From contig CAWCAJ010000007.1 in assembly GCA_963793465.1 (NCBI GenBank), positions 124,001-188,000 on the forward strand: DNA of 64,000 bases, given 5' to 3'. Below are positions 26,456-36,260 of the stretch, one piece after another. The translations under genes and the position numbers were made by a program. The notes under the pieces are model-generated. The model was not told where the DNA came from. It saw nothing but the letters and a program-made list of their open reading frames with translations, and did not search any database. The DNA comes from CAJQPP01 sp963793465. Its GTDB lineage: Bacteria > Planctomycetota > Planctomycetia > Pirellulales > Pirellulaceae. Numbering within the stretch: the stretch's first letter is position 1; every line of letters starts with the position of its first letter.

Positions 26456-27445
26456 CTAGGTGATCATGGTGGCAGGAGGTACCTTCATGCCCAGTCGCAG
26501 ACCCAGTTCCCGCAGTTTTTCCTGGATTTCGGTGAGCGTGGTGTCGCCAAAATTGCGGATTTCCATCAATTGGTCTTCTGTGCGGCAGACCAGCTCCCGG
26601 ACAAGCAGGATCTCGGCATGATCCAGGCAGTTTTTGGCTCGCACGCTGAGGTTCAATTCGTTGATCGACTTGTTCAATTTGGCTTCCTGGGCGGCGTCCA
26701 GGCCACTGGCAGTCTTGGGACGGGAAAAGACCTTGCTGCCCAATTCCTTGTACTGCACAAATGGATTCAGGTGTTTGCGGAAGATCTTGGCGGATTCCAC
26801 CAGCGCCATCTCGGGTTGCACGGAGCCATCGGTCCAGATTTCCATGGTCAAGCGATCGTAGTTGGTTTTCTGACCCACACGGGTTTCTTCCACGTCGTAG
26901 CGAACCCGGGTCACCGGGCTGTAAACCGCATCGATGGGGATGATGCCGATTTCATGGTCACGGGAACTGTGTTCGGTTGAGGGAACGTAGCCACGGCCGT
27001 TTTCCACGACCATTTCCATCATAAATTCGACGTCATCGGTCAAGGTGGCCAGCACGTGGTCCTTGTTGATAACCTCGATTTCGCCACCGGTCTGAATGTC
27101 GGCCCCGGTGATGGGACCGGCCGTGTTTTTTTCCACCGTGATCACCTTCATCTGCTCTGAAAGGTTTTTCACGACCAGCGATTTCACATTCAGCACAATC
27201 TCAGTGACATCTTCCAGTACCCCGGTGATCGAGGAAAACTCGTGGTTCGCGCCGCGAATCTTGATTTGGGTGACGGCACTTCCCTCCAGGCTGGAGAGCA
27301 GGATGCGACGCAAGCTGTTGCCGATCGTGGTGCCAAAGCCGCGTTCAAAAGGTTCCGCGATGAACTTGCCGTAAGTCCGCGTCAGCGTTTTGTTTTCACA
27401 TTCCACCAAACTGGGCAGTTCCAGACCACGCCACCGAATATGCAT
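26456..27445 (-). CDS. rpoA: DNA-directed RNA polymerase subunit alpha
   Basis: 329 residues, standard length. The N-terminal dimerisation domain shows ERGFGTTIGNSLRRILLSSLEGSAVTQ-type sequence from about residue 33, with VLEDVTEIVLNVKSL after it. The C-terminal domain (LSVRAKNCLDHAEILLVREL, then FGDTTLTEIQEKLRELGL) carries the helices that bind UP elements and activators. Gene order is rpsK, rpoA, rplQ; rpsD, which separates rpsK and rpoA in E. coli, is absent here. Confidence 0.97.
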   Translation of the reverse strand: MHIRWRGLELPSLVECENKTLTRTYGKFIAEPFERGFGTTIGNSLRRILLSSLEGSAVTQIKIRGANHEFSSITGVLEDVTEIVLNVKSLVVKNLSEQMKVITVEKNTAGPITGADIQTGGEIEVINKDHVLATLTDDVEFMMEMVVENGRGYVPSTEHSSRDHEIGIIPIDAVYSPVTRVRYDVEETRVGQKTNYDRLTMEIWTDGSVQPEMALVESAKIFRKHLNPFVQYKELGSKVFSRPKTASGLDAAQEAKLNKSINELNLSVRAKNCLDHAEILLVRELVCRTEDQLMEIRNFGDTTLTEIQEKLRELGLRLGMKVPPATMIT

Positions 27446-27565
27446 TTGATTCTCCGTTCTGCGGTTTTCGCATCAATTAGTCGTGTTTTGCGAGGGATCA
27501 ACCATTCCGGTTCCTGCGGATCCGTCGCCATCCTGTTCATCCAAAAAACGCAAGGCCAAGCTGAA

Positions 27566-27946
27566 TTAGACGCGTCGCTTCTTGCGAGGACGGCATCCGT
27601 TGTGAGGGATCGGCGTGCAATCCTCAATCGTTTTCACGTTCAGGCCTGCGGCTTGCAGGGCGGTAATCGCGCTTTCGCGACCGCTGCCAGGGCCTTTGAC
27701 CTTCACATCCACGTCTCGCATCCCCATCTTGATGGCCTTTTCCGCAGCCTGTTGCGATGCGCACTGTCCGGCGAAGGGCGTGCTTTTACGGCTACCCTTG
27801 AAGCCGCAAGTTCCCGCACTGGCCCAACACAGGGCGTCCCCCTTGGTGTCCGTGATGGTCACGGTGGTGTTGTTGAACGTGGCGTTAATGTGGGCCACGC
27901 CCATGGTCACGTTACGTTTGACTTTTCTTTTTTTGACCTTGGCCAC
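27566..27946 (-). CDS. rpsK: 30S ribosomal protein S11
   Basis: 126 residues. It forms the platform of the small subunit near the 3' end of 16S rRNA. Characteristic sequence includes GVAHINATFNNTTVTITDTKGD, FAGQCASQQAAEKA and the end PIPHNGCRPRKKRRV. It lies 176 bases after rpsM and 120 before rpoA. Confidence 0.97.
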   Translation of the reverse strand: MAKVKKRKVKRNVTMGVAHINATFNNTTVTITDTKGDALCWASAGTCGFKGSRKSTPFAGQCASQQAAEKAIKMGMRDVDVKVKGPGSGRESAITALQAAGLNVKTIEDCTPIPHNGCRPRKKRRV

Positions 27947-28122
27947 GAGGTTTTCTTCTCCGAATCTGGTGGTTTGGTTGGAATCAGGTAAAAGGTTGCA
28001 GCGGGGATCAACGAACCGGTAAGCATCGTTTGGGATTCTGCGGGAACCGTTGCCAGGACAGCGGACTTACCGCGGACATTGATTGGCAGGGTGATTGACA
28101 GGGGCAAACCTGCAGACCCATG

Positions 28123-28506
28123 TTACCTCAGGTCCTTGACGCCCTTCTTGCCGGCAACCGTCTTTTTGGGACCCTTGCGGGTACGAGCGTTGGTCTTGGT
28201 GCGTTGCCCACGCACGGGCAGCCCCACGCGATGGCGAATCCCACGGTAACACTTGATTTCACGCAATCGGTTGATGTTCTGCTGCAGCTGGCGACGCAGT
28301 GGACCCTCCACTACATAGTCCCGCTCCAGAATCTTGGCCAGTCGACCGAGTTCTTCACCGTCCAGATCGCGGGCTTTGGATTCGGGGTCGATGCCCGCCT
28401 TCAGGCACAAGTCCCGCGCAGTCTGTGGGCCAACACCAAACAGGTAGGTCAACGAAACAACGGCTTTCTTGTTGTCCGGAATGTCCACACCCAGCAAACG
28501 CGGCAT
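28123..28506 (-). CDS. rpsM: 30S ribosomal protein S13
   Basis: 127 residues from ATG 28506, the conserved start MPRLLGVDIP. It binds the head of the small subunit and contacts 5S rRNA and L5. The helix-two-turn-helix region (LTYLFGVGPQTARDLCLKAGID) and the C-terminal basic stretch (YRGIRHRVGLPVRGQRTKTNARTR, read in part) are typical. An in-frame start five codons upstream exists but is not conserved. Confidence 0.97.
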   Translation of the reverse strand: MPRLLGVDIPDNKKAVVSLTYLFGVGPQTARDLCLKAGIDPESKARDLDGEELGRLAKILERDYVVEGPLRRQLQQNINRLREIKCYRGIRHRVGLPVRGQRTKTNARTRKGPKKTVAGKKGVKDLR

Positions 28507-28680
28507 GTGAGTTCTCCCCAAGTGTTAAAAATGACTTGTCGCGCGGAGACGACAAGGGATGTATTGCAATGTTCTCGCACCGGAATCGTTTCTGCCACAT
28601 ACCATCCAAGAAGGTCTGTGTTCACACGACCCGATCACGGATCCACTTCGATTGATCAGTTCGCCACGCTTGGGAAGGCT

Positions 28681-28794
28681 TTATCCCTGGCGTTGTTTGT
28701 GACGAGGGTTGCTGCAAATGACGTACACCCGCCCCTTGCGTCGGACGACTTTGCAGTTTTCGCATACCCTTTTTACGCTCGCGCGGACTTTCAT
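28681..28794 (-). CDS. rpmJ: 50S ribosomal protein L36
   Basis: 37 residues from ATG 28794 to TAA 28681. The sequence starts MKVRASVKRVCENCKVVRRK and ends PRHKQRQG. Zinc ligands Cys11, Cys14, Cys27 and His32 are all present, so it is the zinc-binding form. It is the first gene of the operon visible here and precedes rpsM by 174 bases, its usual place. Confidence 0.96.
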   Translation of the reverse strand: MKVRASVKRVCENCKVVRRKGRVYVICSNPRHKQRQG

Positions 28795-28848
28795 CGGACG
28801 GCTCGATAGCAGATTTGGTGCCAGTTAAACGGTTTTTGGAAGCCAAGT

Positions 28849-28878
28849 AGTATAAAGGTCAACTGCCTGATCCGACAA
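28849..28878 (-). promoter_or_regulatory. Candidate promoter for the rpmJ-rplQ operon
   Basis: On the minus strand, TTGTCG (28878-28873) is followed after 18 bases by TATACT (28854-28849), about 55 bases upstream of the rpmJ start. Both boxes are near consensus. The match is by eye. Confidence 0.35.
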
Positions 28879-29077
28879 GTGCCAAAAAGCACTTAAATGA
28901 CGGATTTCATGGGGACGCTTGCGCTCCCGAATGGCCGGGGCGGTTGGCGGATTCCCGCCCCATCGGGCAACAAAGATCCAGTTGCCAAGCCTGGGCATTA
29001 TCTGCGGCTGCGGCAGCGGTTTTTTCCGGTCCGGCGGCGGCTTTTTTCAGCGATACTGTTGATTCGGCAGCGGCCGG

Positions 29078-30010
29078 TTACCTGGCTCGGCTCCAACTGC
29101 CGGACCGGTAGACGTTTTCCGCAGGATCAAACTCCAATACGTTGGCCCAACCCGGGGGCGTCGTCAGCAAGGAGTCCTGATTGACCAACTGGGACCAGTC
29201 TGCGGAGTTGCTTGACCGGGCGAAACCGGAGACCACGGTTTCGTCCAGGGCCAGCTCCAATTCCAGGGTGCGGGCCAGCCATTCCACCTGCAATTCCGGC
29301 TCGCTGGACCACTCGCGTAACTGCCGCCAGGTACAGATTGAAGCATAGGGACGCAATGCCGCGGGGACCCATTCCTGGCCGATCACGAAAGCGGCGTCCG
29401 CCCGTTTGCCGGTACGCAGGGCAACCAGGGCGTCCTTTAACCGTTTTCGATCCCGACTCCGCTGGATCTCGGCTTCGGCGGTGGGTTGGGCAGGCTCGGG
29501 CGGGTGGGTTAGCCAGCTTTCACCACTGGCGACGACGTTGGCCAGCCCGCGAATTCTCATTTCTTCCTGTGGGGATCTGGCCAGGCGGATCATGCCGCGT
29601 AGGGCATCCCGCCGCAGTCCCGCGTCACCCAGGTAGGCAGCGATCAAATAAAGTCGCAGGGCCAGATCCTGAGCTTCCGGATCGAGTTTCTGGGGAGCCA
29701 ATTCTTCTGCCAGATCGCGGTATTCACGGGGCCGATCTGGCGTCAGTGCTTCCAGGCGAGCGGGTTGGATGTTGACGACCACTTGCAGGATCTCTGACTT
29801 GAGAATGGTTCGATTGCGGTATTCCGTTGTGCGTCCTACGCGTTGATCGAAGATGATCGCATCATCTCGCTGGGAAACCACGCGACCAAACACGGTTTGT
29901 CCCCCCTTCAGGTAGATTGCATCCGCGTGGGCCGGCCCGGTCCCTACGAGACCCCCGTGCAACAAGAGCAGCAGGCCGATGGTTCGCGGCAAGTGGGTCC
30001 GTGCATTCAT
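29078..30010 (-). CDS. Secreted hypothetical protein, last gene of the ExbB/ExbD operon
   Basis: 310 residues. The N-terminus has a signal peptide (basic MNARTHLPR, then IGLLLLLHGGLVGTGPAHA with a likely cut after AHA). The next part, DAIYLKGGQTVFGRVVSQRDDAIIFD, looks like a small beta domain; the rest is helical, with helical-repeat character (LALRLYLIAAYLGDAGLRRDALRGMIRLA). The family is not recognised. Its ATG overlaps the stop of the 901-residue gene by four bases, so it is co-translated with it. It likely works outside the inner membrane with the other operon products. Confidence 0.65.
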   Translation of the reverse strand: MNARTHLPRTIGLLLLLHGGLVGTGPAHADAIYLKGGQTVFGRVVSQRDDAIIFDQRVGRTTEYRNRTILKSEILQVVVNIQPARLEALTPDRPREYRDLAEELAPQKLDPEAQDLALRLYLIAAYLGDAGLRRDALRGMIRLARSPQEEMRIRGLANVVASGESWLTHPPEPAQPTAEAEIQRSRDRKRLKDALVALRTGKRADAAFVIGQEWVPAALRPYASICTWRQLREWSSEPELQVEWLARTLELELALDETVVSGFARSSNSADWSQLVNQDSLLTTPPGWANVLEFDPAENVYRSGSWSRAR

Positions 30011-32712
30011 GGGTCGCTGCCTGTCAGATCGACCAACAGTCGCAGCTCATTGGCCAACAGACTCTGAGGTAGATCGGTCGGAGCGGCGAAGCGGGCGTCC
30101 CCCTTCTGGGCTTCCCCCTTCTGGGCTGGATTGTCAGGATCTGCCATGCCGTCAAGTAAAGAGCCGCCGTGCAGGGCCAACAGCTGCATTTCATTTCTGG
30201 CCACGTACCGATTGCTGGAGATTCGGGCGTCGACTTGTTCCCCGGACTCCTGGCCGGGCCAATAGCGGACCAGCAACTCTGCCAGTTCCGCCGGCGATAC
30301 CGCGGCACTGGAGCGGGCCCCCGGCACACGCAGCAGATGGCAGCGGATTCGATAGTGGTCCATCAGCAGGTTTCGCAGCTCATTCCATTGAAACCGGGAG
30401 TCGAAGCCCTGCACTTCCGCGGTGTGTCTCAAGCCGCCAGCCACATGCTGAAGAATTTGATCACGCAGGGCAGGTCGCCATTCCTGCGGATCCGCCGAAG
30501 GCTGGAATCCGAGCAAGATGGAGCTACAGGTCAGGGCCTGATCAATCCTGCCATCGGTTTCCATCACCTGATCGGCCAACGCCAGGCATAAATTGACCCA
30601 GTGTCGCATTTGCGATCCATATTGTTCGATGGCCACCACCTCGGAAGTGGCATTGGCTTCTAACATGTAACGAGCCAGCGATTGGGCCTGATCCCATGAC
30701 AAGTCACGAATTCGTGGTGCGGACCGTGACAGTCGTTCCCAGGCGGTTGCTAGGGTTTGATCGGTAAAAGCCTGGGGATCGGAGAGTTTTTGCAGCGAGT
30801 CCTCCAGCACGCGAATATCAGAGGGCAAAGCCCGCCGCTGAATGCGTCGATAGACCGGGTAGTCGGCGGACGAGGGACGACTGCGAACGGTCAACAGACG
30901 GGGGCCGGACTGCAGCAACTCATCGGCGCGGGCCACCAACCCCGGGTCTCCCGTTTTTTCCGATTGCCATAACAGCATGGCGATGGTGGCAAAATGAACC
31001 GCCTCACCAATGGTTTGCGGGGTGGCTGCCGGGGACTCCCGCAACAATCGTTGCACCTGCCGGTTTTCCATAAGCTGTCGCCAACGGGGTTGCATTCCCC
31101 TGCCCTGCCCGGAATTCAGACTCAGGCTGACTTGCAGGGCCTCATCCAGTCTCAGGGCGGTGAGACGTTGTGCGGCAATCCCGCGTCGTTCAGCCAGTCG
31201 GGTCCCCAACCAGGCCTGGAATTCGGGAATCCCGGAGTTGTTTTCCAGCAGGTACAGGTAGCGTTGCTGGTCCTCGTCCGCTGTTTCCAAAGCCCTTTCC
31301 AGCGACTGCCGCATCGCATTCCAGACGCCGGGGCGTATTGTCAGCAGGTTGACAACCGCGGCGTACTCCGCGGGATTGGCCAAGGAACTCTGTTGCCGAG
31401 TCAGATCTCCCAGGCCATCGATCAAATTCGCCGCTCTCTCCGGCTCGTCCTGCGAGCGGGATTTCAGTAGCCGCCATTGTTGCTGGATGACGGCCGCACG
31501 CATCTGGTCCGAGAAGTCAGGCTGTCGCACGCTAACGCCAGCGAGTTTTCGGGTCACATCGTCCAGCAACGTGAGTTTGTTCTCCGGCAGCGGTCGTTCC
31601 AGACAAGCATTCAGCAGGTCCACCGCTTGCCAGGTTTTGGCGAAACCACGTATGTTGCTGGGCAATCGATCGCCAGACGGTCCCAGCTGGATCAGAATAT
31701 CCCCCATTTGGCGACAAACGGAAGCGGATTCGTCCTGATAGAACTGGGCAAACAACTGCACACAGCGTTGCGAAAATTCGCCGCCGTCCAGGCGGATCAG
31801 ATCCACAATCGCCTGATAACCAGTCAGTCGATCCCCCTCCTGGTCAGCCAGCAGCAAGGGGTGGGGAAATCGCGCCGCGCGATGGTCTGCAGTGAAGTCG
31901 GCGAATTGGTTCTTCGTTTCCGTTGACCACCAGACGGGCCACGACGGCGTGTCCGGGGGGGGGACCGACGATCCCGAAGGGTCTGTCGGTGGCGTGTTTT
32001 CCCGCGGCGCACCGTACCACTCACCTCCCAGCATCCACTGCGAAATCCAAACCAGGGCCAGCATCAGCAGCAGCGATGCCGTGGCCGCCAAAAACCGGAT
32101 CTTCCAGGGGGCGGGGGACGGGCGGGTTGGCCGATTGGCTTCGATCCGATTGCGAATCAGGATTTCCACCTGATTCGCCTCCACGCCCCATTTCTTGCCG
32201 GCCTCGGCGATGCGTTGCCTGGTGTTGTCGGGGACGACTGTGGCATCACCCACCAGTTCGTCGACCACGTTGGCCACATATTCCACCGCATCCAGTTTGC
32301 TGACACGGCTCATGCCCAACTGTTCTGCGATGCGGCGAACCAGTTGTCGGGCTCGAATCTGTGGAATCTCAAAATCGCGTCGGGCCAGCTTGATCGCCCT
32401 GGTTTCATCCGCTGCCGTTAGTACCGACTCACCGGACTTCGTGAACTGCCGATGCAGGTGTTTCAGGAAGGCCCGTTCATAGGTGGTAAACCGATCTTCA
32501 AATAGGAGTTCCCCCTTTTTCAAAAGCGTAACGGCCAGATCATAAAGTTCCTGTGGCAAATTCAAGTCGTCGGCCAACGATTTGATCTTCAGCCGACTCC
32601 GCTCGTTCCAACCCCTTTCCGCCGCCAGGATCGGTGAGGCGCGGCGCAGGAATTCCTGCAGGCGGGGATCGCCGGACGACGCTTCAGATTGGAAGTCAGG
32701 GGATTTGCTCAC
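30007..32712 (-). CDS. Large single-span membrane protein of the ExbB/ExbD operon
   Basis: 901 residues from a GTG at 32712 that overlaps the upstream stop (GTGA). The long open frame beyond it runs inside the previous gene and is not protein-like. About 215 N-terminal residues look cytoplasmic and helical. One membrane helix follows (FLAATASLLLMLALVWISQW), then more than 600 helical residues presumably outside. The cytoplasmic part (VEYVANVVDELVGDATVVPDNTR) is acidic and structured. I recognise no family. The topology suggests a link between the cytoplasm or membrane motor proteins and periplasmic partners. Confidence 0.7.
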   Translation of the reverse strand: MSKSPDFQSEASSGDPRLQEFLRRASPILAAERGWNERSRLKIKSLADDLNLPQELYDLAVTLLKKGELLFEDRFTTYERAFLKHLHRQFTKSGESVLTAADETRAIKLARRDFEIPQIRARQLVRRIAEQLGMSRVSKLDAVEYVANVVDELVGDATVVPDNTRQRIAEAGKKWGVEANQVEILIRNRIEANRPTRPSPAPWKIRFLAATASLLLMLALVWISQWMLGGEWYGAPRENTPPTDPSGSSVPPPDTPSWPVWWSTETKNQFADFTADHRAARFPHPLLLADQEGDRLTGYQAIVDLIRLDGGEFSQRCVQLFAQFYQDESASVCRQMGDILIQLGPSGDRLPSNIRGFAKTWQAVDLLNACLERPLPENKLTLLDDVTRKLAGVSVRQPDFSDQMRAAVIQQQWRLLKSRSQDEPERAANLIDGLGDLTRQQSSLANPAEYAAVVNLLTIRPGVWNAMRQSLERALETADEDQQRYLYLLENNSGIPEFQAWLGTRLAERRGIAAQRLTALRLDEALQVSLSLNSGQGRGMQPRWRQLMENRQVQRLLRESPAATPQTIGEAVHFATIAMLLWQSEKTGDPGLVARADELLQSGPRLLTVRSRPSSADYPVYRRIQRRALPSDIRVLEDSLQKLSDPQAFTDQTLATAWERLSRSAPRIRDLSWDQAQSLARYMLEANATSEVVAIEQYGSQMRHWVNLCLALADQVMETDGRIDQALTCSSILLGFQPSADPQEWRPALRDQILQHVAGGLRHTAEVQGFDSRFQWNELRNLLMDHYRIRCHLLRVPGARSSAAVSPAELAELLVRYWPGQESGEQVDARISSNRYVARNEMQLLALHGGSLLDGMADPDNPAQKGEAQKGDARFAAPTDLPQSLLANELRLLVDLTGSDP

Positions 32713-35303
32713 GGAATCTCGACCATGCGGGAGCGAAGGTCTGCAAATTGTTGGTCGAACGGTGCAGGTAATTGGGGAACCAGCAAGAGAACCTGGTCCA
32801 GCACCGCCTTGGCTTTCCCGGGTTCCCTGGGTTGTAAACACTGGATCAGGTTGTACTTGGCTTCCAGCCAGTCGGGGGAACCGGCGGTTGAACCTGAAGC
32901 GATCCTCCGCCAGTGTTCGGCCGCGCGATCCCATTCGCTCAGTCGGGTTTCCGCTCTGGCCAAACCCTGCAAGTAAACCAATTGATCCGGCATGGCGCAC
33001 TGCAACCGCGCGAAGCCCTCCCGAGCCCGGCTGGCCTGGCCGGCAGCCAGTTGCAGTTCTGCCATCCGTAGCAACGCGGTTCGGGCCACGGCCTCCTGGG
33101 CCAGGCGATTTTCGTCGGATGGAAACTCATCCAGCAGGCGTTGGTAGGCGTCAATGACAGGTTCCATCTCCCGCGGGTCTGGCCGCGGTTCGGCGGACGA
33201 TGTCGAGGCCATCCAGCGGCGATCCAGCATGCGGGCGCGAGCAATCAAGGCCGCCCGCAGATGCTGCGGATTGGTGGTGTTCCGCAACAGCCAGTCACTG
33301 GCTTCCGACTCGCCCGCCTCGTCAAGTCGCGTCGTGGCGATGGCCAGTGAAAGGAAATAGTAATCGGAATGGAGTTCTCCGCTGTCCGGCAGTCGGGACA
33401 CCAATGGCGTGCAACGCGAGAGCCAGTTTTGCGCTGGTTCAACCTCTTCGGTCTGCAGGCACACGTCGCATGCCAGCAGGCTGACCCGCACAAAACGGGC
33501 CACCGCGGCCGCATCCTCCGCATCAACTCCAACCCGCTCGGCAAATTGCAGGGCGGCGGCGAGGGTCTCCGCGGCCGCACTTTTTCTTTCGTGAGCCTGC
33601 GGGGTAGCGCTCCAGATTCGATGACACAGGCGAACCGTTTCGAAAAGGGCCCGGGGATAGTTGGCATCATCAGGGGCAACGGACTTCAACGTTTGCAAAG
33701 CCTCTTGCGGGGGTTGCTGATCCAGCTGAATCATGACTTGCAGGAAAGCCGCCTGGGCGGCTTGCAACGAGCTTGGGTACTGCTTTTGAAACTCGCTCAA
33801 GGCAAAATTCAACGAGCTTTGCCAGGCGGTATCGCGGTTGGCCAATTGATTCAGTGACTGGCATTGCATCCAGGCCGCGTGTTCCGACAAAGAGGGATCC
33901 AGATTCTTCAATACGGTGGAAGCCTCACGGAACTGGTCCGCGGCTTCCTCAAACTGCCCGGATAGCTGAAGTGCAAACCCATAATGATAGCGACAGCGTG
34001 CGCGGTAAACAGGTAACAAACCGCCCTGGTAATCCAAAGCCAGTCCCAAGGAGCGTCTGGCCCGTGCAATGAGGTCGGTTGGCGGCTTGGCGGACGCAGG
34101 CGTCGACGGTCGGTCGTTCTGCTTCAATGCCGCGTAACCATCCATCCAACGGGCAAAGAAGTCGCTACCCGCGATGTGCACGTCGGAGTGTTGCTCGAGA
34201 ATTTCATCGATGATCCTAAATTCGTTGGCTTTCGCCAGGCTGCTGAAGCCCGCCCGGGTCAAATTCGCTGCCTGCGAATTCTGCGGGTCACAACGGACTC
34301 CTGCAATCGCCACGGCCGACCAAAAGGGTACGTCACCCTGTGCCAGCCGATCGGCCTCGCATCGTTGAACCAGATCGGCTGCCGATTGCATCTGCCCGGG
34401 AAAGATGAACGAATGAAATTGCCAGACACGCCGGTTCAGGCGGATCGAGGCAGGCACACGCGACTCCGACAACAACTGAAAACAGTATTCAGCGGACCGC
34501 GATTGTCCCAATGCCTGGCTGGTCATGCCCAGTCCCAACAACAAGCGACATGTCCACTCCGAATCCAGTGACCACCATTGCGGAGTGCGTTCCAACAGAC
34601 CTGCCGCATCCGGCAGGTCCAACAGATCCAGAAATTCCTGCTCCGCGGTTTCCAACAACGTGCGTTGAGCAACAGGTTCGTCCAATGTAATACTGCGATA
34701 GTAACGGGCCCATCCCGCCAGGTAACGAAATTGGGAGGCGGCTACCAGCAGTTCCTGCCGTTGGGATTCTGACAACTCCGGATCCAGGCGTTGCTGGTCC
34801 AGTCGAGCCACGGCATCGGTGGTTCGTTGCACGATATCTGCGAATCCGGACTGCACCTGCTTTTTTTGGGTGTCCTTCTCTGGATCTCCGTTCCACTTCT
34901 CGAACAGACCCTTGGCCCGCCGATAGCGGCCAAAGGCAATCCGGATTTGGGTGTTTAGCGGAATGGCATGCGGGTAACTGGCTGCCAACTCATCCAGCCG
35001 GTTGCCGATCTTTTCAAAACGCTCGGGATAGGTATTCAACTCCCAGGCATACCAATCTGCCAAAGCACGAGCCGTCGTTTGCTGCCCGTCGGAAGTGGCA
35101 TTCAGCAGTTCATCTTCCAGCAGGTTGGCGTAAAGTTGAAACAGTTGATGCTTCTTCAGGTAGGTTTTCAGGGCCTGCCTGGCTGCGGGCGTCTGGCCCC
35201 GAGTTTCCGGGATCGCCCACTGAGCCCCACTGGTCACCACCAGCACGGCAGGCAAAATCCACTTCGCGAGGCAACTTCCTGCCCGGTTCCGCAGCAAATT
35301 CAT
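32709..35303 (-). CDS. Large secreted helical-repeat (TPR-like) protein of the ExbB/ExbD operon
   Basis: 864 residues. The signal peptide is MNLLRNRAGSCLAKWILPAV..., cut probably near residue 37. The mature protein is almost entirely helical, with TPR-like spacing in places: YRARCRYHYGFALQLSGQFEEAADQFREAS, and DEFPSDENRLAQEAVARTALLRMAELQLAAGQASRAREGFARL (read in parts). TPR scaffolds bind other proteins. Four-base overlaps join it to the ExbD gene before it and the 901-residue gene after it. No closer family is recognised. Confidence 0.7.
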   Translation of the reverse strand: MNLLRNRAGSCLAKWILPAVLVVTSGAQWAIPETRGQTPAARQALKTYLKKHQLFQLYANLLEDELLNATSDGQQTTARALADWYAWELNTYPERFEKIGNRLDELAASYPHAIPLNTQIRIAFGRYRRAKGLFEKWNGDPEKDTQKKQVQSGFADIVQRTTDAVARLDQQRLDPELSESQRQELLVAASQFRYLAGWARYYRSITLDEPVAQRTLLETAEQEFLDLLDLPDAAGLLERTPQWWSLDSEWTCRLLLGLGMTSQALGQSRSAEYCFQLLSESRVPASIRLNRRVWQFHSFIFPGQMQSAADLVQRCEADRLAQGDVPFWSAVAIAGVRCDPQNSQAANLTRAGFSSLAKANEFRIIDEILEQHSDVHIAGSDFFARWMDGYAALKQNDRPSTPASAKPPTDLIARARRSLGLALDYQGGLLPVYRARCRYHYGFALQLSGQFEEAADQFREASTVLKNLDPSLSEHAAWMQCQSLNQLANRDTAWQSSLNFALSEFQKQYPSSLQAAQAAFLQVMIQLDQQPPQEALQTLKSVAPDDANYPRALFETVRLCHRIWSATPQAHERKSAAAETLAAALQFAERVGVDAEDAAAVARFVRVSLLACDVCLQTEEVEPAQNWLSRCTPLVSRLPDSGELHSDYYFLSLAIATTRLDEAGESEASDWLLRNTTNPQHLRAALIARARMLDRRWMASTSSAEPRPDPREMEPVIDAYQRLLDEFPSDENRLAQEAVARTALLRMAELQLAAGQASRAREGFARLQCAMPDQLVYLQGLARAETRLSEWDRAAEHWRRIASGSTAGSPDWLEAKYNLIQCLQPREPGKAKAVLDQVLLLVPQLPAPFDQQFADLRSRMVEIP

Positions 35304-35722
35304 GGTATCGGAATCAGTGAGACGTTTTGGAAGCCAGCCCGGCGACAGCGGGCGATGGCCACAGCGGCCATGCCAAAGTCACAGTCGTCTGCCAAACGCA
35401 CGATGGCGCCCTGGGATTTATCGGGATACTTTTCCAGCACCTGCAGCAGCATTTTTTCACTGGCAGTGACGACGCTACCCAGGCGATAAACGGGCACGCC
35501 ATTGTCGCGAACAATATCTACGATCGCCGGTTCAATGTCGCTCTGCGTCGTAGCGGCCGTCTCCTGTTGGACGCCGATGTTGGGCTTGATTTGCCGTTCC
35601 GGGGTCAAAAACGTGGTCGTGACCAGGAAAAAAATCAGCAAGAGGAACACCACGTCAATCATGCTGGTGGTCGAGAGTTCCAGCGCGTTATCCTGTGTCG
35701 GTCGGTATTTACTGAGTCTCAT
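35300..35722 (-). CDS. ExbD/TolR-family proton-motive-force protein (second copy)
   Basis: 140 residues. A short cytoplasmic start leads into one membrane helix, STTSMIDVVFLLLIFFLVTTTF, carrying the conserved aspartate in SMIDVVF that takes part in proton-driven motion. A periplasmic domain of about 85 residues follows, ending in AIARCRRAGFQNVSLIPIP. It follows the first ExbD gene by 98 bases and overlaps the next gene by four. It should work with the ExbB-like protein. Confidence 0.92.
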   Translation of the reverse strand: MRLSKYRPTQDNALELSTTSMIDVVFLLLIFFLVTTTFLTPERQIKPNIGVQQETAATTQSDIEPAIVDIVRDNGVPVYRLGSVVTASEKMLLQVLEKYPDKSQGAIVRLADDCDFGMAAVAIARCRRAGFQNVSLIPIP

Positions 35723-35820
35723 GGAGATCTTGAACAGTTCGTGCTATCGAGGGCAGCCCCCAGCCATGTTAACGGGTCTGGCAGGAGGGGCTCAACAAAA
35801 TCCGGCAGCGGCATCCAGCA

Positions 35821-36255
35821 TTATTCGCCCTGCTGGCCCCGTACGGACAATCGCAAGCGTGTTATGCCCAGTTTCGCCAGTTCCTGACTCAATTCATTCA
35901 AAAACCGACCTGGACAGTTTCGGTCACAGCGAATCAGGATTTTCAACTGATTGGCCCGGGAATTTACCCGAGTCAATTCCTGGCCGATGGCGTCCAGCAG
36001 CTCTGGCATCTCGTAGCTCTGGCCGGCAATGATTTTGCGGCCGTTGCGGTCCAGGTTGATGGTGATGGCTACGGTCTCCAGGGCCCGTCCGTCGGGTCCG
36101 ACATCGGCAAGATTGACCGGCTCGTCCAATGTCTGGGTGATCTGCGAGACCGTCATGAAAAAAATAATCAGCAGGAAGACAATGTCGATCATGGGTGTCA
36201 TGTTCATGCCCATTTTCGATGACTGTCGGAAGCGGCGGAGACGCACAGTATTCAC
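35821..36255 (-). CDS. ExbD/TolR-family proton-motive-force protein (first copy)
   Basis: 144 residues. The membrane helix NMTPMIDIVFLLIIFFMTVSQ carries the family aspartate. The periplasmic part includes VAITINLDRNGRKIIAGQ and ends ITRLRLSVRGQQGE. Five bases separate it from the ExbB-like gene. The two ExbD copies differ clearly in sequence, so they probably have separate positions in the complex rather than being a recent duplication. Confidence 0.92.
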   Translation of the reverse strand: MNTVRLRRFRQSSKMGMNMTPMIDIVFLLIIFFMTVSQITQTLDEPVNLADVGPDGRALETVAITINLDRNGRKIIAGQSYEMPELLDAIGQELTRVNSRANQLKILIRCDRNCPGRFLNELSQELAKLGITRLRLSVRGQQGE

Positions 36256-36260
36256 CTTGC

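Noticed and set aside
32712..33000. N-terminal extension of the 901-residue protein
   Set aside because: It lies inside the previous gene, is not protein-like, and the GTG at 32712 overlaps the upstream stop by four bases like the other junctions.
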